55,553 nucleotides of DNA, taken from the NCBI GenBank assembly GCA_020073205.1, contig JAIQFR010000018.1, forward strand, positions 1 to 55,553. The letters run 5' to 3'. This DNA comes from Terriglobia bacterium. Lineage in GTDB: Bacteria; Acidobacteriota; Polarisedimenticolia; Polarisedimenticolales; JAIQFR01. The notes beneath the pieces were generated by a model. It did no database searches and had not been told where the DNA came from. It saw only the letters and a list, made by a program, of their open reading frames with translations. Of this stretch, positions 19,897-29,209 are shown one piece after another. The translations under genes and the position numbers were made by a program. The stretch's first letter is position 1. Every line of letters starts with the position of its first letter.

Positions 19897-20460
19897 GTGC
19901 ATCCCTGGGATCGCTTCGTGCGATTCGTCCTGCCGATCGGAGCGGCATGCCTCCTCACGACCGTGGGGGCCGTGGGCTGGTTCGCGCAGCCGGATCGCTT
20001 CGCACGCGGGTACGCCCCCGAGCAGCCGATCCCGTACTCGCACGCGCTTCACGCGGGGACGCTGAAGATCCCGTGCCTCTACTGCCATTCGGGAGCGGAT
20101 CGCTCGCGGCATGCGGGGATTCCGGCGGTCGAGACCTGCATGAACTGCCACCGGGTCACCAAGACCGATCGCCCCGCGATCAAGGAGCTGACCGACGTCT
20201 TCGAGTCCGGCCATCCCCTCGAGTGGGTACGGGTCCACACGCTTCCGGATTACGTCTACTTCGACCACCGGCCGCACGTGAACGCCGGGATCGCGTGCCA
20301 GACCTGCCACGGCGAGGTCCAGACCATGACCGTCGTCTCCCGGCGGATGTCCATGCGCATGGCCAACTGTCTCGGGTGCCATCGCGACCCCAGGGCCGCC
20401 CTTCCCGCTGGCTCGACGATCCGGCGAGGGCCCGAGCACTGCAACGCGTGCCACCGATGA
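19897..20460 (+). CDS. actA: Alternative complex III subunit ActA, pentaheme cytochrome c
   Basis: About 187 residues. One N-terminal membrane helix (FVLPIGAACLLTTVGAVGWF) anchors a periplasmic domain with five CxxCH heme sites: CLYCH, CMNCH, CQTCH, CLGCH and CNACH. YAPEQPIPYSHALHAG before the first heme is typical of ActA. The subunit passes electrons from the complex to cytochrome c or the oxidase. I chose GTG 19897 (GGAGG 4 nt upstream). The frame opens as far as GTG 19804, but that stretch is a poly-G, low-complexity region. The stop overlaps the next ATG (ATGA). Confidence 0.88.
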   Translation: MHPWDRFVRFVLPIGAACLLTTVGAVGWFAQPDRFARGYAPEQPIPYSHALHAGTLKIPCLYCHSGADRSRHAGIPAVETCMNCHRVTKTDRPAIKELTDVFESGHPLEWVRVHTLPDYVYFDHRPHVNAGIACQTCHGEVQTMTVVSRRMSMRMANCLGCHRDPRAALPAGSTIRRGPEHCNACHR

Positions 20461-20699
20461 CGCGGAGGACCGGAATGCCGCGATCCGACGACCGCAGGAG
20501 CTTCCTCGGGATGCTGGCCGCTCTCGTGGGAGGCCTCGCGTCTTCCCGGGTGGCCGGGAGCCGGTCTTCCCTCGGCGATTCCGCGAACGAGCCGGCGGAT
20601 CCCTTGGGGCGGATCGAACCGGGGCCGTCACGACCCCGGCCCCTGACGCGCACCACGCCGCCGCGCCACTCCGTCCCGCGCGAGGAGGGTCCGCGGTGA
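20457..20699 (+). CDS. Small protein with Tat-like signal between actA and actB
   Basis: 80 residues. The N-terminus has RSDDRRSFLGMLAALVGGLASS, a twin-arginine plus hydrophobic stretch as in Tat signals. It is followed by a Pro/Arg-rich tail with no recognised domain and no cysteine. The ATG overlaps the actA stop (ATGA) and the TGA overlaps the actB GTG (GTGA), so it is built into the operon and likely translated. I do not know a subunit of alternative complex III that matches. It could be a small accessory subunit, or a remnant of a duplicated actB N-terminus (also Tat-type: SRRRFLGLLG). Confidence 0.55.
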   Translation: MTRRTGMPRSDDRRSFLGMLAALVGGLASSRVAGSRSSLGDSANEPADPLGRIEPGPSRPRPLTRTTPPRHSVPREEGPR

Positions 20700-23600
20700 C
20701 GGCGAGACGATACTGGCGGTCGCTGGCCGAGTACCACGGCCTCCCGCCGACCGAGGACGAGCTCGTCGCCCGGGCCGCGCACGGCGTGGGGGAGCCGCCG
20801 GAGATTCCGGTCGATGGCCTCTCCAGGCGGCGCTTCCTCGGCCTGCTCGGCGCGTCGGCGGCGATCGCGTCGGGCGCGTCCTGCTCCAGTCCGCAGCGGG
20901 GGACGATCGTCCCGTACACCAAGAGGCCGCCCGAAGTCGTCCCCGGTGTCGCGAACCACTACGCCAGCACCTTCCAGGAGGGGACGTCCGCCTTCGGCGT
21001 GCTGGTGAAGGTGCGGGAGGGACGGCCGATCCACATCGAAGGGAACGATGAGCACCCTGACTACGCCGGGAAGACGCATCTCCGGGCGATTGCCGACATC
21101 CTTCGCCTCTACGATCCCGACCGGTTGAGGCGACCGCACCTGGACGGGAAGCCCACGACCTGGACCGAGGCGGAGCGCCGGGTCGTCCCGGCGCTGAGGG
21201 CAGCGGCAGCGTCGCGCCGGCCGGTCCTCCTGGTGACGGGGGCCGTCGTGTCGCCGACCCGCCGGGCCCTGATCGAGGAGCTCCGCCGCGTCCTTCCCGG
21301 TCTCAGGCACGTCGCGGTCGAGCCGCTCGTCGGACCGGGGCCGCGCGATGCCGCCGTGGCCTGCTTCGGCGACGCTCGACGGCCCCGGCTGCGGTTCGAC
21401 CGGGCGGAGGTCGTCCTCTCCCTCGAGAGCGATTTCCTGGGGATCGATAGCGAGGCCCCCATCGCCATTCGCGAGTTCGCATCGCGTCGTCGCGTCGTCG
21501 ACCGGGACGGCTCCATGAGCCGGCTCTGGGTGGTCGAGGCGGGAATGAGCGTCACCGGGACCAATGCCGACCACCGGTTGCCCGCGCGCCCCTCGGATTC
21601 CGCGTTCCTCGTTTTCGCGCTCGCCCGCGCGCTGCACGAAATCCACGGGATCCCTCTTCCCTCGGGCCTCTCGCCCGACGTCCTCTCCGCGTTCGGTCTC
21701 GACGTGATCGCCGGACGGGTGAAGGCGCCCGCGGGGCTGCTCGAAGCCGTCGCCGCGGATCTCGCTAGGGCCGGCCGCGAGGCGCTCGTGGTGGCGGGGC
21801 CGACGCTTCCTGCGGAGGCGCATGTGGCCGCCTCGCTCCTCAACGTGATGCTGGGGGCCGAGGGGCACACCGTCGTCGCGGCTCACTCGCCCCCGGTCGC
21901 TGACGGCCCGGGCACGGCGGAGGATCTCGCGGAAGCGCTACGGGAGGTGAGGGCCGGAGGCTTCGCCGCCGCGATCTTCTGGGGAGTGAACCCGGGCTAC
22001 TGGCTTCCGGACGCGGCCCTGTTCAAGGCTGCCTTGGCGAGCGTGCCGGCGAGGATCTTCATCGGCGTCCACCGGGACGAGACGGCGGAGGAATGCCCGG
22101 TCGCCCTTCCGGAGCACCACTGGCTCGAGTCCTGGGGCGACCACGAGACCTCGACGGACCTGCTCAGCCTGCAGCAGCCGGCGGTCGGTCCCCTCCACGA
22201 CACCCGGCAAGGGGAGGAGATCCTCCTGGGCTGGGCGCGGGCGCTCGGTGCCGGCGTCCCGGAGGATTACCACGCGTACCTGCAGGACCGGTGGCGAAGA
22301 GAGGTGTACACGGCGGCGAGCCCCGTTCCGTTCGAGGCGTTCTGGAACGCGGCCCTCCACGACGGCGTCCTGAAGCGCACCGTGGCGCCGGCGCCGCCGC
22401 GCGCGATCCGGGTCGCGGCGGTGGAGCGAGCGACCGCCGGCGTGGCGCCTGCGGCCCCGAGGGCGGAGCTCGAGCTGCTCCTCCATCCGGCCACCACGGT
22501 CCACGACGGCCGGTACGCGAACAACGGCTGGCTCCAGGAGCTTCCGGACCCGGTGACGACCTCGACCTGGGGGAACCCGGCGCGCGTCTCGCCGGCGGAC
22601 GCCCGGCGCCTCGGCCTCGAGGACGGGGACGTGGTCCGGCTGGAGGCGCGCGGGCGGTCGATCGAGGTCCCGGCGCTCGTCCAGCCCGGGCAGGCGGAAG
22701 GGACCGTCTCCCTGGCGCTCGGTTACGGGCGCCGCGCGGGGAACGTCGCGACGGGGGTCGGCGTCGACGCCTGGCGGCTCCTGGGAACGGGGAGCGCAGC
22801 GGCCTCCCCCTTCCTCGCCGCGGCGACAGTCGCCTCCACGGGGTCGCGTGCCGAGCTGGCGATGGCGCAGATGCACCGGTCGATGGAAGGGCGGGACATC
22901 GTCCGGAGCCTGCCGCTGGCCCGATACGCGAAGGAGGGGATGGAGCAGGGGAAGCACGAGCTGGCCACCCTGTTCCCGCCGCAGCGGTTCCCCGATCACA
23001 AGTGGGGGATGGCCATCGACCTCACGGCCTGCGTCGGCTGCGGCGGCTGCATCGTCGCCTGCCAGTCGGAGAACAACGTCCCGGTGGTGGGTCCCGAGCA
23101 GGTGCGCCGCGGCCGTGCGATGCAGTGGATCAGGATCGACCGCTACTTCGACGGGCCGCCCGAGAACCCCGCCGTCGTCCACCAGCCGATGCTCTGCCAG
23201 CAATGCGACAACGCGCCCTGCGAGACCGTCTGCCCGGTGAACGCGACGACGCACAGCCCGGACGGCCTCAACCAGATGGCGTACAACCGCTGCGTCGGGA
23301 CGCGGTACTGCGCGAACAACTGCCCCTACAAGGTCCGCCGGTTCAACTACTTCGAGTACAACGCCGAGAAGACGGAGCCCCTGAGCCTCGTGTTCAATCC
23401 CGAGGTCACGGTCCGCCCCCGCGGCGTCATGGAGAAATGCACGTTCTGCGTCCAGCGGATCGACGACGTCCGCCAGCGCGCGAACGGGGAGGGGAGGAAG
23501 GTCCGGGACGGCGAGATCGTCCCCGCCTGCGCCGCCGCCTGCCCGTCGAGCGCGATCGTGTTCGGCGATCTCAAGGATCCCGCGAGCGAGGTCTCCCGTC

Positions 23601-23716
23601 TCTCCGCGAGCGACCGGGGGTATCGCGTGCTCGAGGAGCTGGGGGTGAAGCCGTCGGTGACGTACCTGGCCCGGCTGGTCCACCCCGTGGGAGACGGAGA
23701 CGGCCATGAAGGCTGA
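20696..23716 (+). CDS. actB: Alternative complex III subunit ActB (molybdopterin-enzyme-like plus Fe-S domain)
   Basis: 1006 residues. A Tat signal (SRRRFLGLLGASAA) near residue 43 is followed by a long region of the molybdopterin oxidoreductase fold, which in ActB has lost its cofactor. Its C-terminal part has NNGWLQELPDPVTTSTWGNPA. From about residue 775 a ferredoxin-like domain binds several [Fe-S] clusters: CVGCGGCIVACQ, CQQCDNAPCETVCPV, CVGTRYCANNCPY and CTFCVQRI...CAAACP. The protein lies on the periplasmic face and links quinol oxidation at ActC/ActF to the ActA/ActE hemes. GTG start overlaps the preceding TGA; the 3' end overlaps actC by 11 nt. Confidence 0.93.
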   Translation: MTARRYWRSLAEYHGLPPTEDELVARAAHGVGEPPEIPVDGLSRRRFLGLLGASAAIASGASCSSPQRGTIVPYTKRPPEVVPGVANHYASTFQEGTSAFGVLVKVREGRPIHIEGNDEHPDYAGKTHLRAIADILRLYDPDRLRRPHLDGKPTTWTEAERRVVPALRAAAASRRPVLLVTGAVVSPTRRALIEELRRVLPGLRHVAVEPLVGPGPRDAAVACFGDARRPRLRFDRAEVVLSLESDFLGIDSEAPIAIREFASRRRVVDRDGSMSRLWVVEAGMSVTGTNADHRLPARPSDSAFLVFALARALHEIHGIPLPSGLSPDVLSAFGLDVIAGRVKAPAGLLEAVAADLARAGREALVVAGPTLPAEAHVAASLLNVMLGAEGHTVVAAHSPPVADGPGTAEDLAEALREVRAGGFAAAIFWGVNPGYWLPDAALFKAALASVPARIFIGVHRDETAEECPVALPEHHWLESWGDHETSTDLLSLQQPAVGPLHDTRQGEEILLGWARALGAGVPEDYHAYLQDRWRREVYTAASPVPFEAFWNAALHDGVLKRTVAPAPPRAIRVAAVERATAGVAPAAPRAELELLLHPATTVHDGRYANNGWLQELPDPVTTSTWGNPARVSPADARRLGLEDGDVVRLEARGRSIEVPALVQPGQAEGTVSLALGYGRRAGNVATGVGVDAWRLLGTGSAAASPFLAAATVASTGSRAELAMAQMHRSMEGRDIVRSLPLARYAKEGMEQGKHELATLFPPQRFPDHKWGMAIDLTACVGCGGCIVACQSENNVPVVGPEQVRRGRAMQWIRIDRYFDGPPENPAVVHQPMLCQQCDNAPCETVCPVNATTHSPDGLNQMAYNRCVGTRYCANNCPYKVRRFNYFEYNAEKTEPLSLVFNPEVTVRPRGVMEKCTFCVQRIDDVRQRANGEGRKVRDGEIVPACAAACPSSAIVFGDLKDPASEVSRLSASDRGYRVLEELGVKPSVTYLARLVHPVGDGDGHEG

Positions 23717-25097
23717 CGCCGCGACGCTTCCCCAGAGCCTCCGGCCGAAGGAGGTCTTCGAGGGGAAGGTGACGGCGGGCTCCCTCGACGATCAGGTGCT
23801 GCAGCTCACGGTGGCGCGCCCCACGCGAGCCTGGTGGGCCGGCTTCCTGATCTCGCTCGTGATCTTCGCCCTGGGCGGCTCGCTGATCCTGTACACGTTC
23901 TACATGGGGATCGGCGTCTGGGGGAACAACCGCCCGGTGTACTGGGGCTTCGGCATCATCAACTTCGTGTTCTGGGTCGGAATCGGCCACGCCGGCACGC
24001 TGATCTCGGCGATCCTGCTCCTGTTCCGCGCGACGTGGCGCAACGCCATCGCGCGGTTCGCCGAGGCCATGACGATCTTCGCGGTCATGTGCGCGGCGAT
24101 CTTCCCGCTGATCCACGTGGGCCGACCCTGGGTGGCGTTCTGGCTGTTTCCTTACCCGAACCAGAGAGCGATCTGGCCCAACTTCCGCTCGCCGCTGATC
24201 TGGGACGTCTTCGCCGTGAGCACCTACTTCAGCGTCTCCCTGCTGTTCTGGTACCTCGGCCTCATCCCGGACATCGCCTCCATGCGCGAGCGGGCGCAAG
24301 GGAAGGTCCGCAAGACCCTGTGCGCGATCTTCAGTGTCGGCTGGCGTGGCGCCTCCACCCACTGGCGGCACTACGAGAAGGCGTACTTACTGCTCGCCGG
24401 CCTCGCCACCGGCCTCGTCCTGTCGGTGCACAGCGTCGTGTCGTTCGACTTCGCGGTCTCGATCGTGCCCGGCTGGCACATGACGATCTTCCCGCCCTAC
24501 TTCGTCACCGGGGCGATCTTCGCCGGGTTCGCCATGGTGGTCATCGTGCTGGTGGTCGTTCGCGAGACGATGCACCTCAAGAACCTGATCACCGACTACC
24601 ACCTGGACGTGATGAACAAGCTGATCCTCGGGATGTCGTGCCTGATGGGGTACGCCTACGCCATGGAGGGGTTCACGGCCTGGTACAGCCAGAACCCGTA
24701 CCTCAAGTCCATCTTCCTCCAGTACGTCTGGGGACCCTACGGGTGGGCCGGTTGGCTCACGATCGCTTGCAACGTTCTGATACCGCACGTCTTCTGGGTC
24801 CCGCGCTTCCGGCGCTCGTATCCCGTGATGCTCTTCGTCGCGCTAGCGGTCACCGTCGGGATGTGGCTCGAGCGGTTCGTCATCATCGTGGTCTCCCTTC
24901 ACCACGACTACCTCCCGTCGTCGTGGCATCTGTACAAGCCGACCCTCGTGGACCTCGGGATCCTGCTGGGCTCGTTCGGCATGTTCTTCACGTTCGTCTT
25001 CCTGTTCGCGCGCGTCCTCCCGGTGATCGCGACCAGCGAGGTCAAGGCGAGCCTCCCGGGAGCCCAGCCTTCCCACGGCGGGGGCGGCCATGAGTGA
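23706..25097 (+). CDS. actC: Alternative complex III subunit ActC (NrfD-like quinol-binding membrane protein)
   Basis: 463 residues with about ten membrane helices. WVGIGHAGTLISAILLLFR and IHVGRPWVAFWLFPYP near the start of the helix bundle, then SVHSVVSFDFAVSIVPGWH and GFTAWYSQNPY, are conserved in ActC/PsrC/NrfD proteins. These segments form the quinol site and a proposed proton path. It works as the integral membrane partner of ActB. The start overlaps actB by 11 nt. The C-terminal tail is Gly/His rich (SHGGGGHE) and overlaps the next gene. Confidence 0.93.
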   Translation: MKADAATLPQSLRPKEVFEGKVTAGSLDDQVLQLTVARPTRAWWAGFLISLVIFALGGSLILYTFYMGIGVWGNNRPVYWGFGIINFVFWVGIGHAGTLISAILLLFRATWRNAIARFAEAMTIFAVMCAAIFPLIHVGRPWVAFWLFPYPNQRAIWPNFRSPLIWDVFAVSTYFSVSLLFWYLGLIPDIASMRERAQGKVRKTLCAIFSVGWRGASTHWRHYEKAYLLLAGLATGLVLSVHSVVSFDFAVSIVPGWHMTIFPPYFVTGAIFAGFAMVVIVLVVVRETMHLKNLITDYHLDVMNKLILGMSCLMGYAYAMEGFTAWYSQNPYLKSIFLQYVWGPYGWAGWLTIACNVLIPHVFWVPRFRRSYPVMLFVALAVTVGMWLERFVIIVVSLHHDYLPSSWHLYKPTLVDLGILLGSFGMFFTFVFLFARVLPVIATSEVKASLPGAQPSHGGGGHE

Positions 25098-26220
25098 GCG
25101 CGCCTTCGCCGTGCTGGGGCTCTTCGACAGCGCAGAGGCGCTCGTGGACGCGGCGGCGCGGATCGAGCCCCAGCGGCTCGGCCGCCTGGAGGCGTACACC
25201 CCCTACCCCGTGCACGGCATCGACGAGGTGCTCGGGACCAGGAAGTCGCCGCTGGCGGGGATGACGCTGGTCGCGGGGGCGCTCGGCGCGATCACCGCGA
25301 TGGTGTTCGAGTGGTGGACGAGTGCTTTGGACTACCCGCTGATCACCGGGGGCAAGACGCCCTTCTCGTGGCAGGCCTTCGTCCCGATCATGTTCGAGGT
25401 GACCGTCCTCTTCGCGACGTTCACCGCCGGCCTCGGGATGCTGCACCTCCTGGCGCGGCTCCCGTTCTTCGGCCACCCGCTCCACGGCTCCAAGGCGATG
25501 GCCTCGATCACCCGCGACCGGTTCGCGCTCGCCGTCGAGGCCGGGAGCGTCCCGCTCGCCGTCGAGCCGGCGCGGGCGGCGCTCGTCGCCGCCGGAGCGC
25601 TGGAGATCGAGGTCCTGACCGTGCCGGCGGAGCGAGGGCCGATCCCACTCCGCTTCGTCTCGCGGTCGGCGCTCGGCATCGCCCTCTCTTGCGCGGTGGC
25701 GGGCTACGCCACCTACTGGGGGGTGAAGCTGGTTCCGGTGATGCCGCCGATGGTCCACATGCTGGAGCAGCCGAGGCTCGACGCTCAGAAGGGGAGCGCG
25801 TTCTTCCCCGACGGCCACGGCATGCGGCCGCCGGTCTCGGGGACCGTCGATCGAGAGCACGTCCCGTGCACGATCCGGACCGAGGAGGAGGCCGCGGCCC
25901 TCGTGAATCCGCTCCCGCGCACGGCGGAGGTGCTCAGGCTCGGGCGGAGGGCCTACGAGAACCACTGCATCGTCTGCCACGGCGCGCTCGGGAACGGGGT
26001 GCCGACCCTCACCGCGGCTTACGGCGCGAAGCCCGCCAACCTCCAGTCGCGGGCGATCCTGGGCCTCGCCGACGGGCAGATCTACCACGTGATCATGCGG
26101 GGGAAGAACTCGATGCCCTCCTACGCCGCCGACCTGACCGAGGACGAGCGATGGGCGGCGGTGCACTACGTCCGGGTCCTGCAGCGGGCGCAGAACGCGA
26201 AAGACGAGGACCTCCGATGA
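25090..26220 (+). CDS. Fused ActD-ActE: DUF3341 membrane protein plus monoheme cytochrome c
   Basis: 376 residues. Residues 1-170 are ActD-like (DUF3341): FAVLGLFDSAEALVDAA, then EAYTPYPVHGIDEVLG and two membrane helices with WWTSALDYPLITGGKTPFSWQAFVPI. A further helix near residues 195-215 leads into an ActE-like cytochrome: FPDGHGMRPPVSGTV, heme site CIVCH, and the Met ligand region RGKNSMPSYA. In most operons actD and actE are separate and ActE is a lipoprotein. Here a membrane helix seems to replace the lipid anchor. No stop, frameshift or internal start with a ribosome site separates the halves. Confidence 0.88.
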   Translation: MSERAFAVLGLFDSAEALVDAAARIEPQRLGRLEAYTPYPVHGIDEVLGTRKSPLAGMTLVAGALGAITAMVFEWWTSALDYPLITGGKTPFSWQAFVPIMFEVTVLFATFTAGLGMLHLLARLPFFGHPLHGSKAMASITRDRFALAVEAGSVPLAVEPARAALVAAGALEIEVLTVPAERGPIPLRFVSRSALGIALSCAVAGYATYWGVKLVPVMPPMVHMLEQPRLDAQKGSAFFPDGHGMRPPVSGTVDREHVPCTIRTEEEAAALVNPLPRTAEVLRLGRRAYENHCIVCHGALGNGVPTLTAAYGAKPANLQSRAILGLADGQIYHVIMRGKNSMPSYAADLTEDERWAAVHYVRVLQRAQNAKDEDLR

Positions 26221-27368
26221 GCGCGCCCCGGGGGCCGTCGGGCCGCGTGCCCGCCCTCATGGCCTCGGCGGGCGCCGTGGGGCTCGCGGCGACCTGGCTC
26301 GCCGCGGGACCGGCGCGGTTCTGGGCGAACTGGCTCCTCTGGTTCATGTTCCTCCTGACCGTCGGCCTGGGCGCGCTCTTCCTCGTCGCGCTCGAGCACC
26401 TGGCGGACGTCCGCTGGAGCGTGCCGATCCGCAGGACCGCGGAGCGGGTCGCCGGCCTCGTCGTCCTCGTGGCGCCCGTCGCGCTGATCGCGCTCCTCGC
26501 GCTCCCGGTGCTCTACCCCTGGACCCGCCCCGAAGCGGCCCTGAAGCCCGCGATCGCCGGCAAGGCCGCGTGGTTGAACGTCCCGTTCTTCTCGGTCCGG
26601 GTCCTCGTCTCGGTCGCCCTCTGGCTCCTCTCCTACCGGGTGTTCGTGGGCGGATCGGTGCGGCAGGACCGGACGCGGGATCCGGGATTCAACGTTCGCG
26701 CCCGCCGGTTCGCCCCGGCGTTCATGGCGATCTTCGCGCTGACCCTCACCCTCGCGGCGTTCGACTGGATGTCGAGCATGGAGCCCGAGTGGTACAGCGA
26801 CATCTTCGGGGTCTACGTCTTCGCGGGCTCGTTCCTCGCCGGCCTCGCCGCGGTCTCGCTGGCCGTGCTGTACCTCAAGGACCGCGGGCGGCTGCCGGGA
26901 GTCCGCTTCGACAACCTTTACGGCCTCGGGGGCTGGCTCTTCGCGTTCGCCGTGTTCTGGGGGTACATCGCGTTCGCCCAGTACCTCCTCCAGTGGTACG
27001 GGAACCTCCCCGAGGAGGTGTTCTGGTACCGGGAGAGGCTCGAGGGGGGCTGGCTCGTCCTCGCCGTCCTCATCGGCGCGCTCCACTTCGTGATCCCGTT
27101 CTTCGTGATGATCCCGCGCGACGCGAAGGGGCGGCCCGCGAGCCTGCGCCGCGCGGCGGTGCTGTTCCTCGTGGCCCACTTCCTGGACCTGTACTGGCTG
27201 ATCCTACCGGCGTCGGGTACGGGCCCGCTCCCGTCCTGGCCGGAGGCGAGCTTCGCGCTCTTCTTCGGCGGGATCGCGCTACTCTGGCTCAGGAGGGCGA
27301 TGACGGTCGGTGAGGACATGGCCGTGGGCGATCCGTTCCTCGAGGAGAGCCTGGAGTACCGCCTGTGA
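26217..27368 (+). CDS. actF: Alternative complex III subunit ActF (ActC-like membrane protein)
   Basis: 383 residues, about ten membrane helices, in the usual position after actD/actE. Segments FMAIFALTLTLAAFDWMSSMEPEWYSDIFGVYVFAGSF and VFWGYIAFAQYLLQWYGNLPEE are strongly conserved in ActF. They place the helix bundle beside ActC in the membrane. ActF is related to NrfD but is thought not to bind quinol in the same way. I took ATG 26217, which overlaps the upstream stop (ATGA); the open frame further upstream to 25311 is a shadow. Its TGA overlaps the next GTG. Confidence 0.92.
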   Translation: MSAPRGPSGRVPALMASAGAVGLAATWLAAGPARFWANWLLWFMFLLTVGLGALFLVALEHLADVRWSVPIRRTAERVAGLVVLVAPVALIALLALPVLYPWTRPEAALKPAIAGKAAWLNVPFFSVRVLVSVALWLLSYRVFVGGSVRQDRTRDPGFNVRARRFAPAFMAIFALTLTLAAFDWMSSMEPEWYSDIFGVYVFAGSFLAGLAAVSLAVLYLKDRGRLPGVRFDNLYGLGGWLFAFAVFWGYIAFAQYLLQWYGNLPEEVFWYRERLEGGWLVLAVLIGALHFVIPFFVMIPRDAKGRPASLRRAAVLFLVAHFLDLYWLILPASGTGPLPSWPEASFALFFGGIALLWLRRAMTVGEDMAVGDPFLEESLEYRL

Positions 27369-28282
27369 TCGAGCAGTACGTCGGCCCGGAAGAGCTGAAG
27401 CGCCTGCTCTCGACGCTCCTGGTCGTCGTCCTGGCGATCGCCATCGCCATCCTCTTCGCGTCCATCGTGGTCCCGGGGCTCAGGAACGCGAACGCGCCCC
27501 TCGCGGGCCCGCCGGTCTCGCCGCCCGAGGGGGAGAGCGGCTGGCTCGATCCGACCGAGGTCACGCCGCAGAAAGGATACGTGATCCCGCCGGTCGATCC
27601 CGCGACGATCCTGACCGCGACGCCGGCCCTCCTCGAGCGGGGCAAGGCGATCTTCGCGCGCAACTGCGCCTCCTGCCACGGCATCGGAGGACGGGGCGAC
27701 GGTCCCGCCTCGGCGACCCTGGTGCCCCGGCCGCGCGACTTCACGAAGTCCGACGGCTGGATCCACGGGTACAGGATCGAGGGGATCTTCAAGACGCTCG
27801 AGGACGGGATCCCGGGCTCCGCGATGACCTCCTGGGACTTCCTGCCCGCGAGGGACCGGATGGCGCTTACGCACTTCGTCCAATCCCTCGGCGAATTCCC
27901 GCACGGGCCGGAGGAGCCGGCCGCGCTCGCAGCGTTTGCGAAGCAGTTCGCGTCGGCGCCTGAGAGGGTGCCGAACCGGATACCGGTGAGCCTGGCGATG
28001 ACGAGGCTCGAGGCCGAGGAGGCGCCGGTCGCTCCCCTGGCGGTGCCGGAGGGCCCTGCGGGGGACCGGGGATCCGCTCTCCTCCGCGCGGCGATCGTGG
28101 ACGGGAGTCGAGCGGCCCTGACCCTCGCCCGCTCGCCGCGCTGGCGAGAGACGCCGGCGGCGCTCGCGGCCGCCGTCGTTCCGGGGGCGCCCGGCGACGG
28201 CTTCGCGGTCTCCGTCGCGACGCTCGACGCCGACGACTGGGGGGCGCTCCACCGCGAGCTGCTCCGGGCGGCTCCGCGATGA
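27365..28282 (+). CDS. Membrane-anchored monoheme cytochrome c of the respiratory cluster
   Basis: 305 residues. An N-terminal helix (LLVVVLAIAIAILFASIVV) anchors a periplasmic domain with heme site CASCHGIGGRGDGP and a Met-containing SAMTSW loop likely to give the sixth ligand. The last 100 residues are Ala/Pro-rich and not recognised. It follows actF with a GTGA overlap and precedes SCO, so it probably carries electrons from complex III toward the caa3 oxidase. It could instead be a second ActE-type subunit, since the ActE domain upstream is fused to ActD. Confidence 0.85.
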   Translation: MIEQYVGPEELKRLLSTLLVVVLAIAIAILFASIVVPGLRNANAPLAGPPVSPPEGESGWLDPTEVTPQKGYVIPPVDPATILTATPALLERGKAIFARNCASCHGIGGRGDGPASATLVPRPRDFTKSDGWIHGYRIEGIFKTLEDGIPGSAMTSWDFLPARDRMALTHFVQSLGEFPHGPEEPAALAAFAKQFASAPERVPNRIPVSLAMTRLEAEEAPVAPLAVPEGPAGDRGSALLRAAIVDGSRAALTLARSPRWRETPAALAAAVVPGAPGDGFAVSVATLDADDWGALHRELLRAAPR

Positions 28283-29184
28283 AAGGGATCGACCGGGCGC
28301 TTGCGGCGCTCCCTCGCGCGGGACAGAATCGAGCCCACGGCCATGTTCCCGGTGTTCGATCGGGAGGGGGAAAAGGGTTGAGAGGATCCGCGTCGCTCGT
28401 CGTCCTCGCGGCCGCGGCCTGCCTGGCGCCGGCCTCGCGCGCCGGGGACGTCGTCGCGCCGCCGCCGGGAGAGATCGGGATCTTCGAGAAGCTGGGGGGG
28501 CAGGTTCCCCTGGACCTCACGCTCGTCGACGAGGGGGGGCACAAGGTGGCGCTCGGCCGCCTCCTCGACCGGCCCGTGCTCCTCACCCTCAACTACTTCC
28601 GCTGCGCCATGGTCTGCACGCCTCAGCTCAACAACCTCGCGGCCGTCCTGGAGCGGATGGACCTCGAGCCGGGGAAGGAATTCAAGGTCCTGACCGTGAG
28701 CTTCGACGATCGGGACACTCCCGAGATCGCCGAGCGGAAGCGCGCGAACTACCTCGAGCTCATGAAACGCCCCGTGCCTCCCGAGGGCTGGCGCTTCCTC
28801 ACGGGCGACGCGGCCTCGACGAAGGCGCTGGCGGACGCGGTCGGCTTCAAGTTCCGGCGGCAGGACGGGGGCTTTGCCCACCCCGCGGCGATCATCGTCC
28901 TCTCGCCCACGGGGCGGGTGACCCGGTACCTCTACGGAATGGACTACCTCCCGGCGGAGCTCGAGACCGCGGTCGGCTTCGCCGCCCAGGGGATCGCGCT
29001 TCCGACCGTGAACAAGTGGCTCCGCTTCTGCTTCAGCTACGATGCCGAGGGGCGGAGGTACGTCTTCAGCGTGACGCGCGTCGCCGGCACGATCATCCTC
29101 CTGGCGGCGGCCGCGCTCCTGGCGGCCCTGATCTCGAAGGGGCGGTCGAGGAAGCGCGGCACGAACGAACGGAGCGCCGGCTAG
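28279..29184 (+). CDS. SCO1/SenC-family copper chaperone for cytochrome oxidase
   Basis: A thioredoxin-fold protein with the copper site CAMVC in LNYFRCAMVCTPQLNNL and the distal His in GGFAHPAAIIV, all three SCO ligands being present. A C-terminal membrane helix (AGTIILLAAAALLAALI) is followed by a basic tail. It should deliver copper to the CuA site of CtaC, encoded downstream. ATG 28279 overlaps the upstream stop (ATGA). A TTG at 28378 has a purine-rich site (GGGAGGGGG) just before it and would begin directly with a good signal peptide (RGSASLVVLAAAACLAPASRA), so the true start may be there. Confidence 0.87.
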   Translation: MKGIDRALAALPRAGQNRAHGHVPGVRSGGGKGLRGSASLVVLAAAACLAPASRAGDVVAPPPGEIGIFEKLGGQVPLDLTLVDEGGHKVALGRLLDRPVLLTLNYFRCAMVCTPQLNNLAAVLERMDLEPGKEFKVLTVSFDDRDTPEIAERKRANYLELMKRPVPPEGWRFLTGDAASTKALADAVGFKFRRQDGGFAHPAAIIVLSPTGRVTRYLYGMDYLPAELETAVGFAAQGIALPTVNKWLRFCFSYDAEGRRYVFSVTRVAGTIILLAAAALLAALISKGRSRKRGTNERSAG

Positions 29185-29209
29185 CGCCGCTCGAGGAGGG
29201 GCTCCAAGG

